From Kangiella sp. (lineage in GTDB: Bacteria; Pseudomonadota; Gammaproteobacteria; Enterobacterales; Kangiellaceae): DNA of 64,000 bases. The notes beneath the pieces are model-generated. The model was not told the DNA's origin. It saw only the letters and a program-made list of their open reading frames with translations, and made no database searches. The stretch spans positions 1 through 64,000 of the forward strand of contig JANQSG010000024.1 of NCBI GenBank assembly GCA_028284185.1, in the 5' to 3' direction. Below are positions 25,522-32,814 of the stretch, one piece after another. Each line of letters starts with the position of its first letter. The first letter of the stretch is position 1. A program made the translations under genes and the position numbers.

Positions 25522-26892
25522 ATGTTTATCTGGTCGCGGACAGCGATTAAACAAGATCTAAAAAATAAGAAAAGCCATTCTGAAATTTGGCGGATTGCCG
25601 CGCCAATGGTTTTATCTAATCTGACCATACCATTGGTTGGCTTGGTGGATTCAGCAGTTATGGGGCACCTGGATGAAGTGCACTATCTGGCTGCGGTGGG
25701 TTTAGGCTCTGCGCTTTTTACCTTTATTATCTGGACCATGGGTTTTTTGCGCATGATTACCACGGGGCTGGTGGCGCAGGCTTTTGGGGCTCAGGATCAT
25801 CAACAAATTAGACAATGGCTTTATCTACCCATTATTTTGGCGGTGGCAATTGCGGCCATAATTTTAGTATTCAACCCCTGGCTAATTGATCTGATTTTGT
25901 GGTGGATTGATGGCTCCAAGCAAGTTGAAAGCAAGGTGATTGAATACTGGAATATTCGTATTTATGGTTTGCCCATTAGCCTGCTTAACGCGGTACTTAT
26001 TGGTTGGTATTTAGGCATGCAAAATGCCCGTATTCCTTTTTTGATGCTGATTACTACCAATATTAGTAACGCCATTTTAGACTGGGTTTTGGTTACACTG
26101 GGCATGGATGTGGATGGTGTGGCTATTGCCAGTGTGATTGCAGAAGCTTTAGGTCTGAGTATTGCCTTAAGCGCGTTACCAAAATTGCTTAAGCAGCACC
26201 CAATTTCGGAAAAAATAAAATTGGCATGGCACAAACTGGGTTATTTATTAAATTTGAATAAAGATTTATTACTAAGAACCTTGGCTTTGGAAACGGTATT
26301 TTTTACCATTCATGCGCGTGGTTCGGAGCTGGGCGATCAGGCGATGGCGATTAATGCAATTTTGTTGAATTTTTTACTGTTGGTCTCCAATGGTCTTGAC
26401 GGTATAGCTAATGCGGTTGAAGCACTGGTTGGCAAAGCCATTGGTCGGCAAAACTGGCTAGAGTTTCGGCGCTCAGTAGTTGTTGGTGGTTTTTGGTCAC
26501 TGTTGGTTAGTTTAATACTAAGTTTGCTTTTTTTGTTATTTGGATTCTGGTTTATTGGTTGGTTAACGGATATTGAAAGCTTGCGACAAGCGATCCAGCC
26601 TTACCTGATATATAGTATTTTGGTGCCACTGGTTTGTGTGGCAAGCTTTTGGCTAGATGGTATTTTTGTTGGTGCTTCAGCGATAAATACCATGCGTAAT
26701 TCGATGCTGGTAGCACTGCTTATTGGTTTTATTCCACTATATTATTTGACCAAGCCATTAGCTAATCACGGCATCTGGATTGCCTTCTTTGGCTTTATGA
26801 TCATGCGAGCGTTGGCTTCCTGGTACTGGCTTAATCGCGGTTTAAAGCAAGGGCGTTATATTGATAATGAGAAGATAACCAGGCAAGTATGA
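25522..26892 (+). CDS. MATE family efflux transporter (DinF-like)
   Basis: A 456-residue protein with about 12 spans. The N-terminal IWRIAAPMVLSNLTIPLVGL, VDSAVMGHL and AQAFGAQDHQQIRQWLY segments are typical of DinF-type MATE transporters, which exchange drugs or metabolites for Na+ or H+. The stop overlaps the next gene, a GT9 enzyme, by 4 bp (ATGA at 26889), an unusual pairing that may be only operon order. Confidence 0.9.
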   Translation: MFIWSRTAIKQDLKNKKSHSEIWRIAAPMVLSNLTIPLVGLVDSAVMGHLDEVHYLAAVGLGSALFTFIIWTMGFLRMITTGLVAQAFGAQDHQQIRQWLYLPIILAVAIAAIILVFNPWLIDLILWWIDGSKQVESKVIEYWNIRIYGLPISLLNAVLIGWYLGMQNARIPFLMLITTNISNAILDWVLVTLGMDVDGVAIASVIAEALGLSIALSALPKLLKQHPISEKIKLAWHKLGYLLNLNKDLLLRTLALETVFFTIHARGSELGDQAMAINAILLNFLLLVSNGLDGIANAVEALVGKAIGRQNWLEFRRSVVVGGFWSLLVSLILSLLFLLFGFWFIGWLTDIESLRQAIQPYLIYSILVPLVCVASFWLDGIFVGASAINTMRNSMLVALLIGFIPLYYLTKPLANHGIWIAFFGFMIMRALASWYWLNRGLKQGRYIDNEKITRQV

Positions 26893-27917
26893 ATATAGCT
26901 TTAATTCGATTATCAGCGATTGGTGACTGTTGTTTAGTATTACCAGTCGTGCGAGCAATTTTGCAACAAAAACCTGAAGCACATATCCATTGGCTGATTG
27001 GCAAAGCTGCTTACGAATTATTGCAATATTCAACCCATCCAAGATTAACCTTTAAGGTTATTGAGAAACCAAAATCTTTATCTGATTACAAAAGCATTAG
27101 GAATTATTTCAATAATAAAGAAATTGATACGGTTTTGGCGATGCAGGCGTCTACTCGAGCTAACCTTATTTATCCCATGATTAGGGCTAAGACAAAAATA
27201 GGCTTTGATAGAGTGAGAGCGCGAGAGTTGCAATGGCTTTTTACTAATAAAAAGATACCTTTTGCCAATGAACATTTACATGATAGTTTTTGCCAGTTTG
27301 CTAAGCAGCTGGGGGTTAATACCGAGCAGTTAGACTGGAGTATTCAATTGCAACCAGATCTGGAAAAAAACTTAGTAGAAAGATTTGCAATTGGTGAAGA
27401 TTATATTGTTATCAATCCGGCTGCCAGTAAGTTGGAACGTTCATGGCAAGAAGAAAAATATGCAATGCTAATAGATTGGTTGACGGTAAAACACAAGTTG
27501 AAAGTGATATTAACCGGAGGTGTTGCGGACTTTGAGCTAAAAATGGCAAAGCATATTTGTGATTTAACTCAGAATAAGCCACTTAATCTTGTGGGGAAAA
27601 CCAGTCTTTCAGAGCTGGCGGTTGTTCTGAAAAGCGCTCAATTAGTGGTTGCACCAGATACAGGTCCCGCGCATATTGCTAATGCGGTTGGTACACCAGT
27701 AATAGGTTTATATGCAGTGGCGCCAGGTCGCTTATCTGCTCCTTATAAGCATAAAGATCTACTTATTGATAAGTTTGAAGATGCTGTTAAAAATATTCTA
27801 GGAAAAGATCCAAAAACAGTGCCCTGGAAAACACGAGTTCATGATCGAGCAGCAATGGATTTGATCAGCTTTGAAGAAGTTGCGGAAAAAATCAATCAAG
27901 CATTATCAATAAATTGA
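26889..27917 (+). CDS. Glycosyltransferase family 9 protein, heptosyltransferase-like (paralogue)
   Basis: A 342-residue GT9 enzyme with ALIRLSAIGDCCLVLPVVRA and the donor-site motif VVAPDTGPAHIANAVGTPVI. It is a diverged relative of the protein encoded at 16895. Together they could add heptose I and II, or one could use another donor. The 3' end overlaps the convergent acyltransferase gene by 12 bp. Translation is coupled to the MATE gene. Confidence 0.87.
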   Translation: MNIALIRLSAIGDCCLVLPVVRAILQQKPEAHIHWLIGKAAYELLQYSTHPRLTFKVIEKPKSLSDYKSIRNYFNNKEIDTVLAMQASTRANLIYPMIRAKTKIGFDRVRARELQWLFTNKKIPFANEHLHDSFCQFAKQLGVNTEQLDWSIQLQPDLEKNLVERFAIGEDYIVINPAASKLERSWQEEKYAMLIDWLTVKHKLKVILTGGVADFELKMAKHICDLTQNKPLNLVGKTSLSELAVVLKSAQLVVAPDTGPAHIANAVGTPVIGLYAVAPGRLSAPYKHKDLLIDKFEDAVKNILGKDPKTVPWKTRVHDRAAMDLISFEEVAEKINQALSIN

Positions 27918-28814
27918 TTGCATGCCTTCTGGTAAGGTTTTAAAACGGCGGTGTACCCAATAGTACTGTTCTCGTCCCTTATTGACACAATTTTCCAGTA
28001 CCTGATTCATTAAGGTGCAATCTGCAATATCATCCCCGCTAAATTCTATTTCAGGTAAAACTTCCACAATCATTTTGCCATTTTCTTTATGATAGCTCAC
28101 GGGTAATACAATGGCATTGCCGAGTTTGGCAATGCGGATAGGTGAGTTGAGCGTTGCCATTGGTTTACCATAAAAAGGTGCAAAGACAGTGCTTTTAGTG
28201 CCCATATCCTGATCGGGCATAAACCAGATGTTATTACCAGATTTAAGCCACTTACCGATGGTACGAATATCATTGCGGCCAAGAGTTTGTGTACGGTTAT
28301 TGCGGCCTTTTTGGATATGGTAATCCAGCGCTTGATTTTTATTAGGGCGGTAAAAGGCTGCAAAATCCAAATATTTTGACATTAAGGCACCAGCTAATTC
28401 CAGACTGGTAATATGGTAGCCAAGAAATAGAATGCCACGATCTGTGGCTTTGGCTTTTTCATAGTGCTCCAGGCCGCGGATCTCATGATATTTTTCTAAA
28501 TCCTTAAAAGGTTTGTACCAGGCAACCGTAAGTTCAATAAAACCAATGCCTAAGCTTTTAAAGTGAGCACGACATAACTTTGCTTGCTCACTTTCTGACA
28601 TATTGGGAAAACAATAGTGCAGATTAGCTTCAACAATTTTACGGCGGCTTTTTACCAGATAGAGCAGTTGACCGATACCTGAACCGAGAAAATTGATAAC
28701 TGGATAGGGCAGTCTGCCAATTAACTTTAAACAGCCAAATAAAACCGCATAGAAATGCACCGATAAGCCAGAGGGCTTTTTCGTAATAGTGGCTGTAGGT
28801 TCTGCTGACGACAT
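27906..28814 (-). CDS. LpxL/HtrB-type lipid A acyltransferase
   Basis: A 302-residue protein of the lysophospholipid acyltransferase superfamily. The H-x4-E motif is in LFLGYHITSLELAGALM, and FMPDQDMGTKSTVFAPFYGK and IVLPVSYHKENGK are family segments. A membrane anchor lies near residues 18-45. It adds a secondary acyl chain to the lipid A precursor on the inner membrane. LpxL, LpxM and LpxP types are not separable by eye. Its neighbour is an LPS-core GT9 gene. Confidence 0.88.
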   Translation of the reverse strand: MSSAEPTATITKKPSGLSVHFYAVLFGCLKLIGRLPYPVINFLGSGIGQLLYLVKSRRKIVEANLHYCFPNMSESEQAKLCRAHFKSLGIGFIELTVAWYKPFKDLEKYHEIRGLEHYEKAKATDRGILFLGYHITSLELAGALMSKYLDFAAFYRPNKNQALDYHIQKGRNNRTQTLGRNDIRTIGKWLKSGNNIWFMPDQDMGTKSTVFAPFYGKPMATLNSPIRIAKLGNAIVLPVSYHKENGKMIVEVLPEIEFSGDDIADCTLMNQVLENCVNKGREQYYWVHRRFKTLPEGMQSIY

Positions 28815-28922
28815 AAAGTTGAGGGCTTTTTGTATTGCGAACTATTGTAACGAGAAATGGATTAATTACAAAGCTAGGGTTTTTTGCCATAATGAATATT
28901 GAATCAGTTAATTGTGTTATTA

Positions 28923-29327
28923 ATGAAGAAGCATTTTATTTTACACGGTGCCATGTTTATGGCACTGGCCGTAGCCTTAGGCGCTATGGCTTCTCATGGC
29001 TTGAGTTCTTTGTCCGAACATGCGCTACATCTGTTTCGTTTAGGGGTTCAGTATCAGATTTATCATGCCATCGGTCTATTGGCGATTGGAATTATGATAG
29101 GACAGTTGGCTAATAGACCGCTGTTTTTAGCCGGCCGCTTAATGTTTTTTGGTATTATTTTATTTAGTGGCGGTTTGTATTTTTATGCCATTACAGAAAT
29201 TAGCGCGATTAAATTTATTATTCCGATTGGTGGTGTTTGTTTAATTTTGAGTTGGCTGTGTATTGTCTGGTCAATTTTCTCAAAAGCCGAACCTCAAGCT
29301 CCAGAGGATAAAAATGCAGACTCTTAA
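28923..29327 (+). CDS. DUF423 family membrane protein
   Basis: A 134-residue protein with four predicted spans. The N-terminal HGAMFMALAVALGAMASHGL is the family signature. Function unknown. I chose the ATG at 28923, where the family usually starts; the TTG at 28899 would add eight residues. Neither has a clear Shine-Dalgarno sequence. Its 3' end overlaps the next gene by 14 bp. Confidence 0.82.
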   Translation: MKKHFILHGAMFMALAVALGAMASHGLSSLSEHALHLFRLGVQYQIYHAIGLLAIGIMIGQLANRPLFLAGRLMFFGIILFSGGLYFYAITEISAIKFIIPIGGVCLILSWLCIVWSIFSKAEPQAPEDKNADS

Positions 29328-29835
29328 AGTTGATCATTCGCAATTATTTGAGCCTGCCCAATCCGAGAAAATGATCGAGGAGTTTTGGCAATGGTCATGT
29401 CATATTTATCAAAACAAGGAAGTGGCTAATTTGTGCCTGGCGGTGCAGGATACTTTGGACTTAAATGTTAATCATTTATTATTGGCTTTATGGTCCCAAC
29501 AAAAAGGCCTGCTGATAGACGAATCTTTGTGGCAAAACATTGAACAAGAGTCGCAACAGGCTATGGATGCAGTGTTATATATTCGACAAAAGCGTTTGCA
29601 GTTAAAACAAAAATCGCCAGATGCCTATCAACAGGCTTTATTGATTGAGTTGAAAGCCGAACAGCAGCACCAGCGTCAGGCTTTGCAGACTATTTGTAAG
29701 CAACAATCGCTATTTATTGATAAAAATCAACCGCTTAATAATTTATCCCATTATTTGCAAGTTAAGGGAATCAGTGCAAGAGATCAGGATACCTTGCAAC
29801 AGCTAGGCCAATTGGTTCAAAACATCAGCTTATAG
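29314..29835 (+). CDS. TIGR02444-type hypothetical protein
   Basis: About 173 residues, helical and glutamine-rich, with no signal or span. FWQWSCHIYQNKEVANLCLAV and LNVNHLLLALWSQQKGL resemble the TIGR02444/DUF2390 family. The start is ATG 29314 with AGAGGA six bases ahead. The frame runs farther upstream to 29263, but that part lies inside the DUF423 gene. Function is unknown. Confidence 0.78.
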   Translation: MQTLKVDHSQLFEPAQSEKMIEEFWQWSCHIYQNKEVANLCLAVQDTLDLNVNHLLLALWSQQKGLLIDESLWQNIEQESQQAMDAVLYIRQKRLQLKQKSPDAYQQALLIELKAEQQHQRQALQTICKQQSLFIDKNQPLNNLSHYLQVKGISARDQDTLQQLGQLVQNISL

Positions 29836-29899
29836 AACTTGATTTTGCGACTAACTCCTGCAAAATGCACCTTTGTTCGTACAACACTAAGGTAAAATC

Positions 29900-30694
29900 A
29901 TGAAAAAAATAACAGTAGCAGTAGTAGCTGCTTTGGCATTAAGCGCATGTCAGCAAGACAAACCTGCAAAGCCGGTAACTCCAACGGAACAGGCAGCTCA
30001 AGCTGAAGCCAAGTTTGACTTAAATGATCTTAATCAAAAAGCGGCTTACTCTATTGGCCAGAATTTCTCCAAGCAAATGCAGCACAATTTTGATTCCTTA
30101 AAGGAATATGGCATGGAAATTGATACCGCTTTGGTGGTGCAGGGCATTAAAGACGGTTTTGAAGGTAAAGGTCAATTTGATGAGGCTCAATTGGCGGCTA
30201 ATATGCAGGAGTTCCAAACTAGCCTGCAAGCCAAGATGAAAGAGCAACAAGATAAATTAGCTGCTGAGGCCAAGAAAAAAGCTGAAGAAAGCAAAGCCGC
30301 AGGTGATAGCTTTCGTGCAGAATATGCAAAAAAAGAAGACGTTAAGACTACTGATTCTGGTTTGATGTATAAAGTATTAAGTAAAGGTAAAGGCGGGGAT
30401 AAGCCAAAAGTTGAAGATACAGTGAAGGTTCATTACAAGGGTACTTTAATTGATGGCCAGCAATTTGATAGCTCTTATGATCGTGATGAGCCAACCAGCT
30501 TTCCTTTAAGTGGTGTGATTAAAGGTTGGACGGAAGGTTTGCAATTGATGGAAGTGGGCGATAAGTTTGAGTTTGTGATTCCGCCTGAAATTGCTTATGG
30601 TGAACATGGTAGCTCGCGCATTCCTGGTAATTCGACCTTGATTTTTGAAGTTGAGCTATTGGAGATTAATCCTAAAGCCAACGCAGAACAGTAA
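29900..30694 (+). CDS. fkpA: FKBP-type peptidyl-prolyl isomerase, lipoprotein (FkpA/Mip-like)
   Basis: A 264-residue protein: lipoprotein signal with LSAC (Cys17), an N-terminal helical dimerisation part with a long Lys/Glu/Ala helix (about 100-150), and a C-terminal FKBP domain with VKVHYKGTLIDGQQFDSSYD, IKGWTEGLQLM and PPEIAYGEHG. It is a periplasmic proline isomerase and chaperone. It differs from E. coli FkpA in being a lipoprotein, as in the Mip group. AAGGTAAAATC precedes the ATG. Confidence 0.93.
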   Translation: MKKITVAVVAALALSACQQDKPAKPVTPTEQAAQAEAKFDLNDLNQKAAYSIGQNFSKQMQHNFDSLKEYGMEIDTALVVQGIKDGFEGKGQFDEAQLAANMQEFQTSLQAKMKEQQDKLAAEAKKKAEESKAAGDSFRAEYAKKEDVKTTDSGLMYKVLSKGKGGDKPKVEDTVKVHYKGTLIDGQQFDSSYDRDEPTSFPLSGVIKGWTEGLQLMEVGDKFEFVIPPEIAYGEHGSSRIPGNSTLIFEVELLEINPKANAEQ

Positions 30695-30701
30695 ACTATT
30701 G

Positions 30702-31031
30702 ATGATGAGCGAACAAAAGATTTCCAGCTTTCAGGATTTTTGGCCTTATTACTTGGCCGAACATCGTTTGCCAAGTAATCGTTTGCTCCATTATATCGGT
30801 ACTGCTTTATCTTTAGCCTTGCTGATTTATTTATTGATAAATCAGCAATGGCTTTATATTCCTTTATGTTTTGTCATAGGCTATGGTTTTGCCTGGGCAG
30901 GGCATTTTTTAGTGGAAAAAAATAAACCTGCAACTTTTAAATATCCTGTATGGTCTTTATTGGCAGATTATAAAATGTTTGGCATGGCACTTACTTGTCA
31001 GCTTAAAAAGGAATGGCCTAAATATTTTTGA
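30702..31031 (+). CDS. DUF962 / Mpo1-like membrane protein
   Basis: A 109-residue protein with two spans and the motif YYLAEHRLPSNRLLHYIGT plus FAWAGHFLVEKNKPATFKYP. The His pattern matches the Mpo1/DUF962 family; the yeast member is a dioxygenase of 2-hydroxy fatty acids. Function here is inferred from the family only. The ATGs at 30702 and 30705 are both possible. Confidence 0.85.
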   Translation: MMSEQKISSFQDFWPYYLAEHRLPSNRLLHYIGTALSLALLIYLLINQQWLYIPLCFVIGYGFAWAGHFLVEKNKPATFKYPVWSLLADYKMFGMALTCQLKKEWPKYF

Positions 31032-31036
31032 AAATA

Positions 31037-31261
31037 TCAATCAGCTTTATATTGAAAGACTTCTTCTAATCCTATCGCAAAAACTATTGCTATTTTAAAA
31101 GCTACCTCAAGAGAAGGTGAGTATTTATTTTGCTCAATTGCAGCGATAGTCTGACGAGTGACTCCAATCTTATCGGCTAATTGTTGCTGAGTCATTTCAC
31201 CGTGCATAAAGCGTAGAGTGCGGACCTTATTGGTAATAGCGCCTTTTGCTCGAGTCACCAT
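31037..31261 (-). CDS. XRE/Cro-C1 family transcriptional regulator
   Basis: A 74-residue protein, mostly one helix-turn-helix: [20 protein letters not shown] and [20 protein letters not shown]. This is the short YozG-like form with no effector domain. It is translated from a TAATG overlap with the DUF2178 gene, with GAGG before it. It likely represses its own operon; two perfect palindromes upstream of the operon are candidate operators. Confidence 0.9.
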   Translation of the reverse strand: MVTRAKGAITNKVRTLRFMHGEMTQQQLADKIGVTRQTIAAIEQNKYSPSLEVAFKIAIVFAIGLEEVFQYKAD

Positions 31262-31677
31262 TAAAATCCTCGACGGTAAAATAAAAACTGCAATCCGTAG
31301 TGCAAAATCTCGGCGATTACTAAAATGGATAAGACATTGACTAGGTTTAGAATAGGGATCCCAAGCAACATATTGGCAGCCATATAGCCGATGATTAAAA
31401 AAGATAGCAAGAAACCTGAAAAGTGAGAGGCTTTGTATTCGATTAACTTATCCCTTTCGTCGGGTTTTTCATTGGCCTCTTTACGATCCCGGATCGCCAA
31501 TAAGCTGTGTCCAATAATTTCGATAAGAATAAAACTTATGATGGCAATCCATAGATGCTTGATGGGCGTTGCGGCTGGATCTAAAGCCGGCCATACGCTT
31601 GAGCTAGTGATGATATAAATCAGTAGGAATACAAGAGCTGCTATGTGCATAAGAGCACTTTTTTCTTTATAAGACAT
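31261..31677 (-). CDS. DUF2178-like four-span membrane protein
   Basis: A 138-residue membrane protein with spans near 8-28, 42-62, 87-105 and 110-130, and a cytoplasmic [14 protein letters not shown] loop. This motif, and linkage to a short XRE regulator, are typical of DUF2178 pairs. Function unknown. It is first in the two-gene operon. Confidence 0.78.
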   Translation of the reverse strand: MSYKEKSALMHIAALVFLLIYIITSSSVWPALDPAATPIKHLWIAIISFILIEIIGHSLLAIRDRKEANEKPDERDKLIEYKASHFSGFLLSFLIIGYMAANMLLGIPILNLVNVLSILVIAEILHYGLQFLFYRRGF

Positions 31678-31692
31678 AATAAGTTCTCTAGT

Positions 31693-31712
31693 AACAATAT
31701 ACAGGTATTGTT
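31693..31712. promoter_or_regulatory. Inverted repeat upstream of the DUF2178-XRE operon
   Basis: AACAATA (31693-31699) and TATTGTT (31706-31712) are perfect 7-bp arms around TACAGG, 16 bp before the DUF2178 start. A candidate operator for the XRE protein. Confidence 0.4.
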
Positions 31713-31737
31713 GTATTTATTTTACTTAATGTCAAAT

Positions 31738-31760
31738 ATTTTTAACTTAAAGTTAAAAAT
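31738..31760. promoter_or_regulatory. Perfect 11-bp-arm palindrome
   Basis: ATTTTTAACTT and AAGTTAAAAAT around a single central A. On the minus strand it sits just upstream of a TTGACA hexamer (near 31730) that could be the operon's -35. A second candidate operator. Confidence 0.45.
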
Positions 31761-31777
31761 GTTATGCTCTTCAAAAA

Positions 31778-31803
31778 ATAAAAAAAGCTAGAAAATCTAG
31801 CTT
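31778..31803 (-). terminator. Terminator after the ABM-domain gene
   Basis: Read on the minus strand, the stem AAGCTAGA / TCTAGCTT (31785-31803) with a 3-nt loop is followed by seven T residues. It ends the gene at 31838-32131. Confidence 0.85.
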
Positions 31804-31837
31804 CTTTAGTAAGTTAGGTAAGAAATCAGGTTATAGT

Positions 31838-32131
31838 CTATTTGAGGCTGGTGGACTCTAAAATAGTGACTTTTTCATCAGTTTCTAATAAAGGTCTCAT
31901 GGCTTCTAATAGATCTAAGCGCTGTTCAGAATCAGCCCAGACTTCCCAGGCTTCGAGCGAGTCCCAACAAGACATCACTATTACGTGATTATTATTTTCC
32001 ATCACATGAAATAACTCACCGGATAAAAAGCCTGGAACATTGCTGGCTTTGTTTTTGGCTTTACGAATTAAGCCATGATACTCATCAATTTGGCTTGATT
32101 TGATTTTGCGTTCAATAATAATGCGAATCAT
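31838..32131 (-). CDS. Antibiotic biosynthesis monooxygenase (ABM) domain protein
   Basis: A 97-residue single-domain ferredoxin-like protein. RIIIERKIKSSQIDEYHGLI, VPGFLSGELFHVMENNNHVI and SCWDSLEAWEVWADSEQRLD fit the ABM fold. Members include heme-degrading and quinol-oxidising enzymes, but many have no known role. AGGA precedes the ATG. A strong terminator follows. Confidence 0.85.
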   Translation of the reverse strand: MIRIIIERKIKSSQIDEYHGLIRKAKNKASNVPGFLSGELFHVMENNNHVIVMSCWDSLEAWEVWADSEQRLDLLEAMRPLLETDEKVTILESTSLK

Positions 32132-32153
32132 ATAAATCCTAGTTCTATGGTAA

Positions 32154-32666
32154 CTACAGGTATTTTGGTGCTTTGAATGCCTGAATCAAGCGGTAGAGCA
32201 TGATCAGAGCGGTAACACTAAAAATTACTAACATCCAGCCAGGCATAGTTAAGCCTAACCATTGAAAATTCACTTCGGCACATTTGCCATCACCTGCCAA
32301 GACTTCTTTGATCACATCAAATAATGGCATTACATTCATTAAAACATCTAGTGGTGCGCCACAGTCCATGATTTGATCTTTAGGTAAGTTTTGAATATAG
32401 ACGTGCTTGGCGGAAATCCAAATCCCCAAAATAGCACTTAAAAGGCCCAATATTTGAAAAACTTTATTCCAAATCGATTCATGGCGCGGCTGAAAAATAG
32501 CATTTAATAAAAGTATCACGCCTAAGCTGAAAATTGCCACTCTGGAGAAAATGCACAAAGGACAAGGATCCATAAATTGGACGTATTGGAAATAGTAGGC
32601 CGTGACTAATAGTTGATAGCAGATAAAAGCGCCTAGAAAATTGAGTGGCCTGGTGTTTAAATTCAT
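32154..32666 (-). CDS. dsbB: Disulfide bond formation protein B
   Basis: A 170-residue inner-membrane protein with four spans. The first cysteine pair is CPLC (in FMDPCPLCIFSR); the second pair lies in the large periplasmic loop (MDCGAPLD and GDGKCAEV). DsbB reoxidises DsbA using quinone. I chose ATG 32666, with AAAGG seven bases ahead, over the TTG at 32672. Confidence 0.94.
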   Translation of the reverse strand: MNLNTRPLNFLGAFICYQLLVTAYYFQYVQFMDPCPLCIFSRVAIFSLGVILLLNAIFQPRHESIWNKVFQILGLLSAILGIWISAKHVYIQNLPKDQIMDCGAPLDVLMNVMPLFDVIKEVLAGDGKCAEVNFQWLGLTMPGWMLVIFSVTALIMLYRLIQAFKAPKYL

Positions 32667-32814
32667 TGTCAAACCTTTTTCAGGGCTTACGACTGCCCCT
32701 GTAGTGGAAACTGACCTGATTGTTACAGTTAGTTGTTACAGATTTAGCGCACACTACCTTCCCTTAGGCAAAAGTTCAAGTAGTAGTGCTTAAATTTTAA
32801 TCGATTATAGGCTT

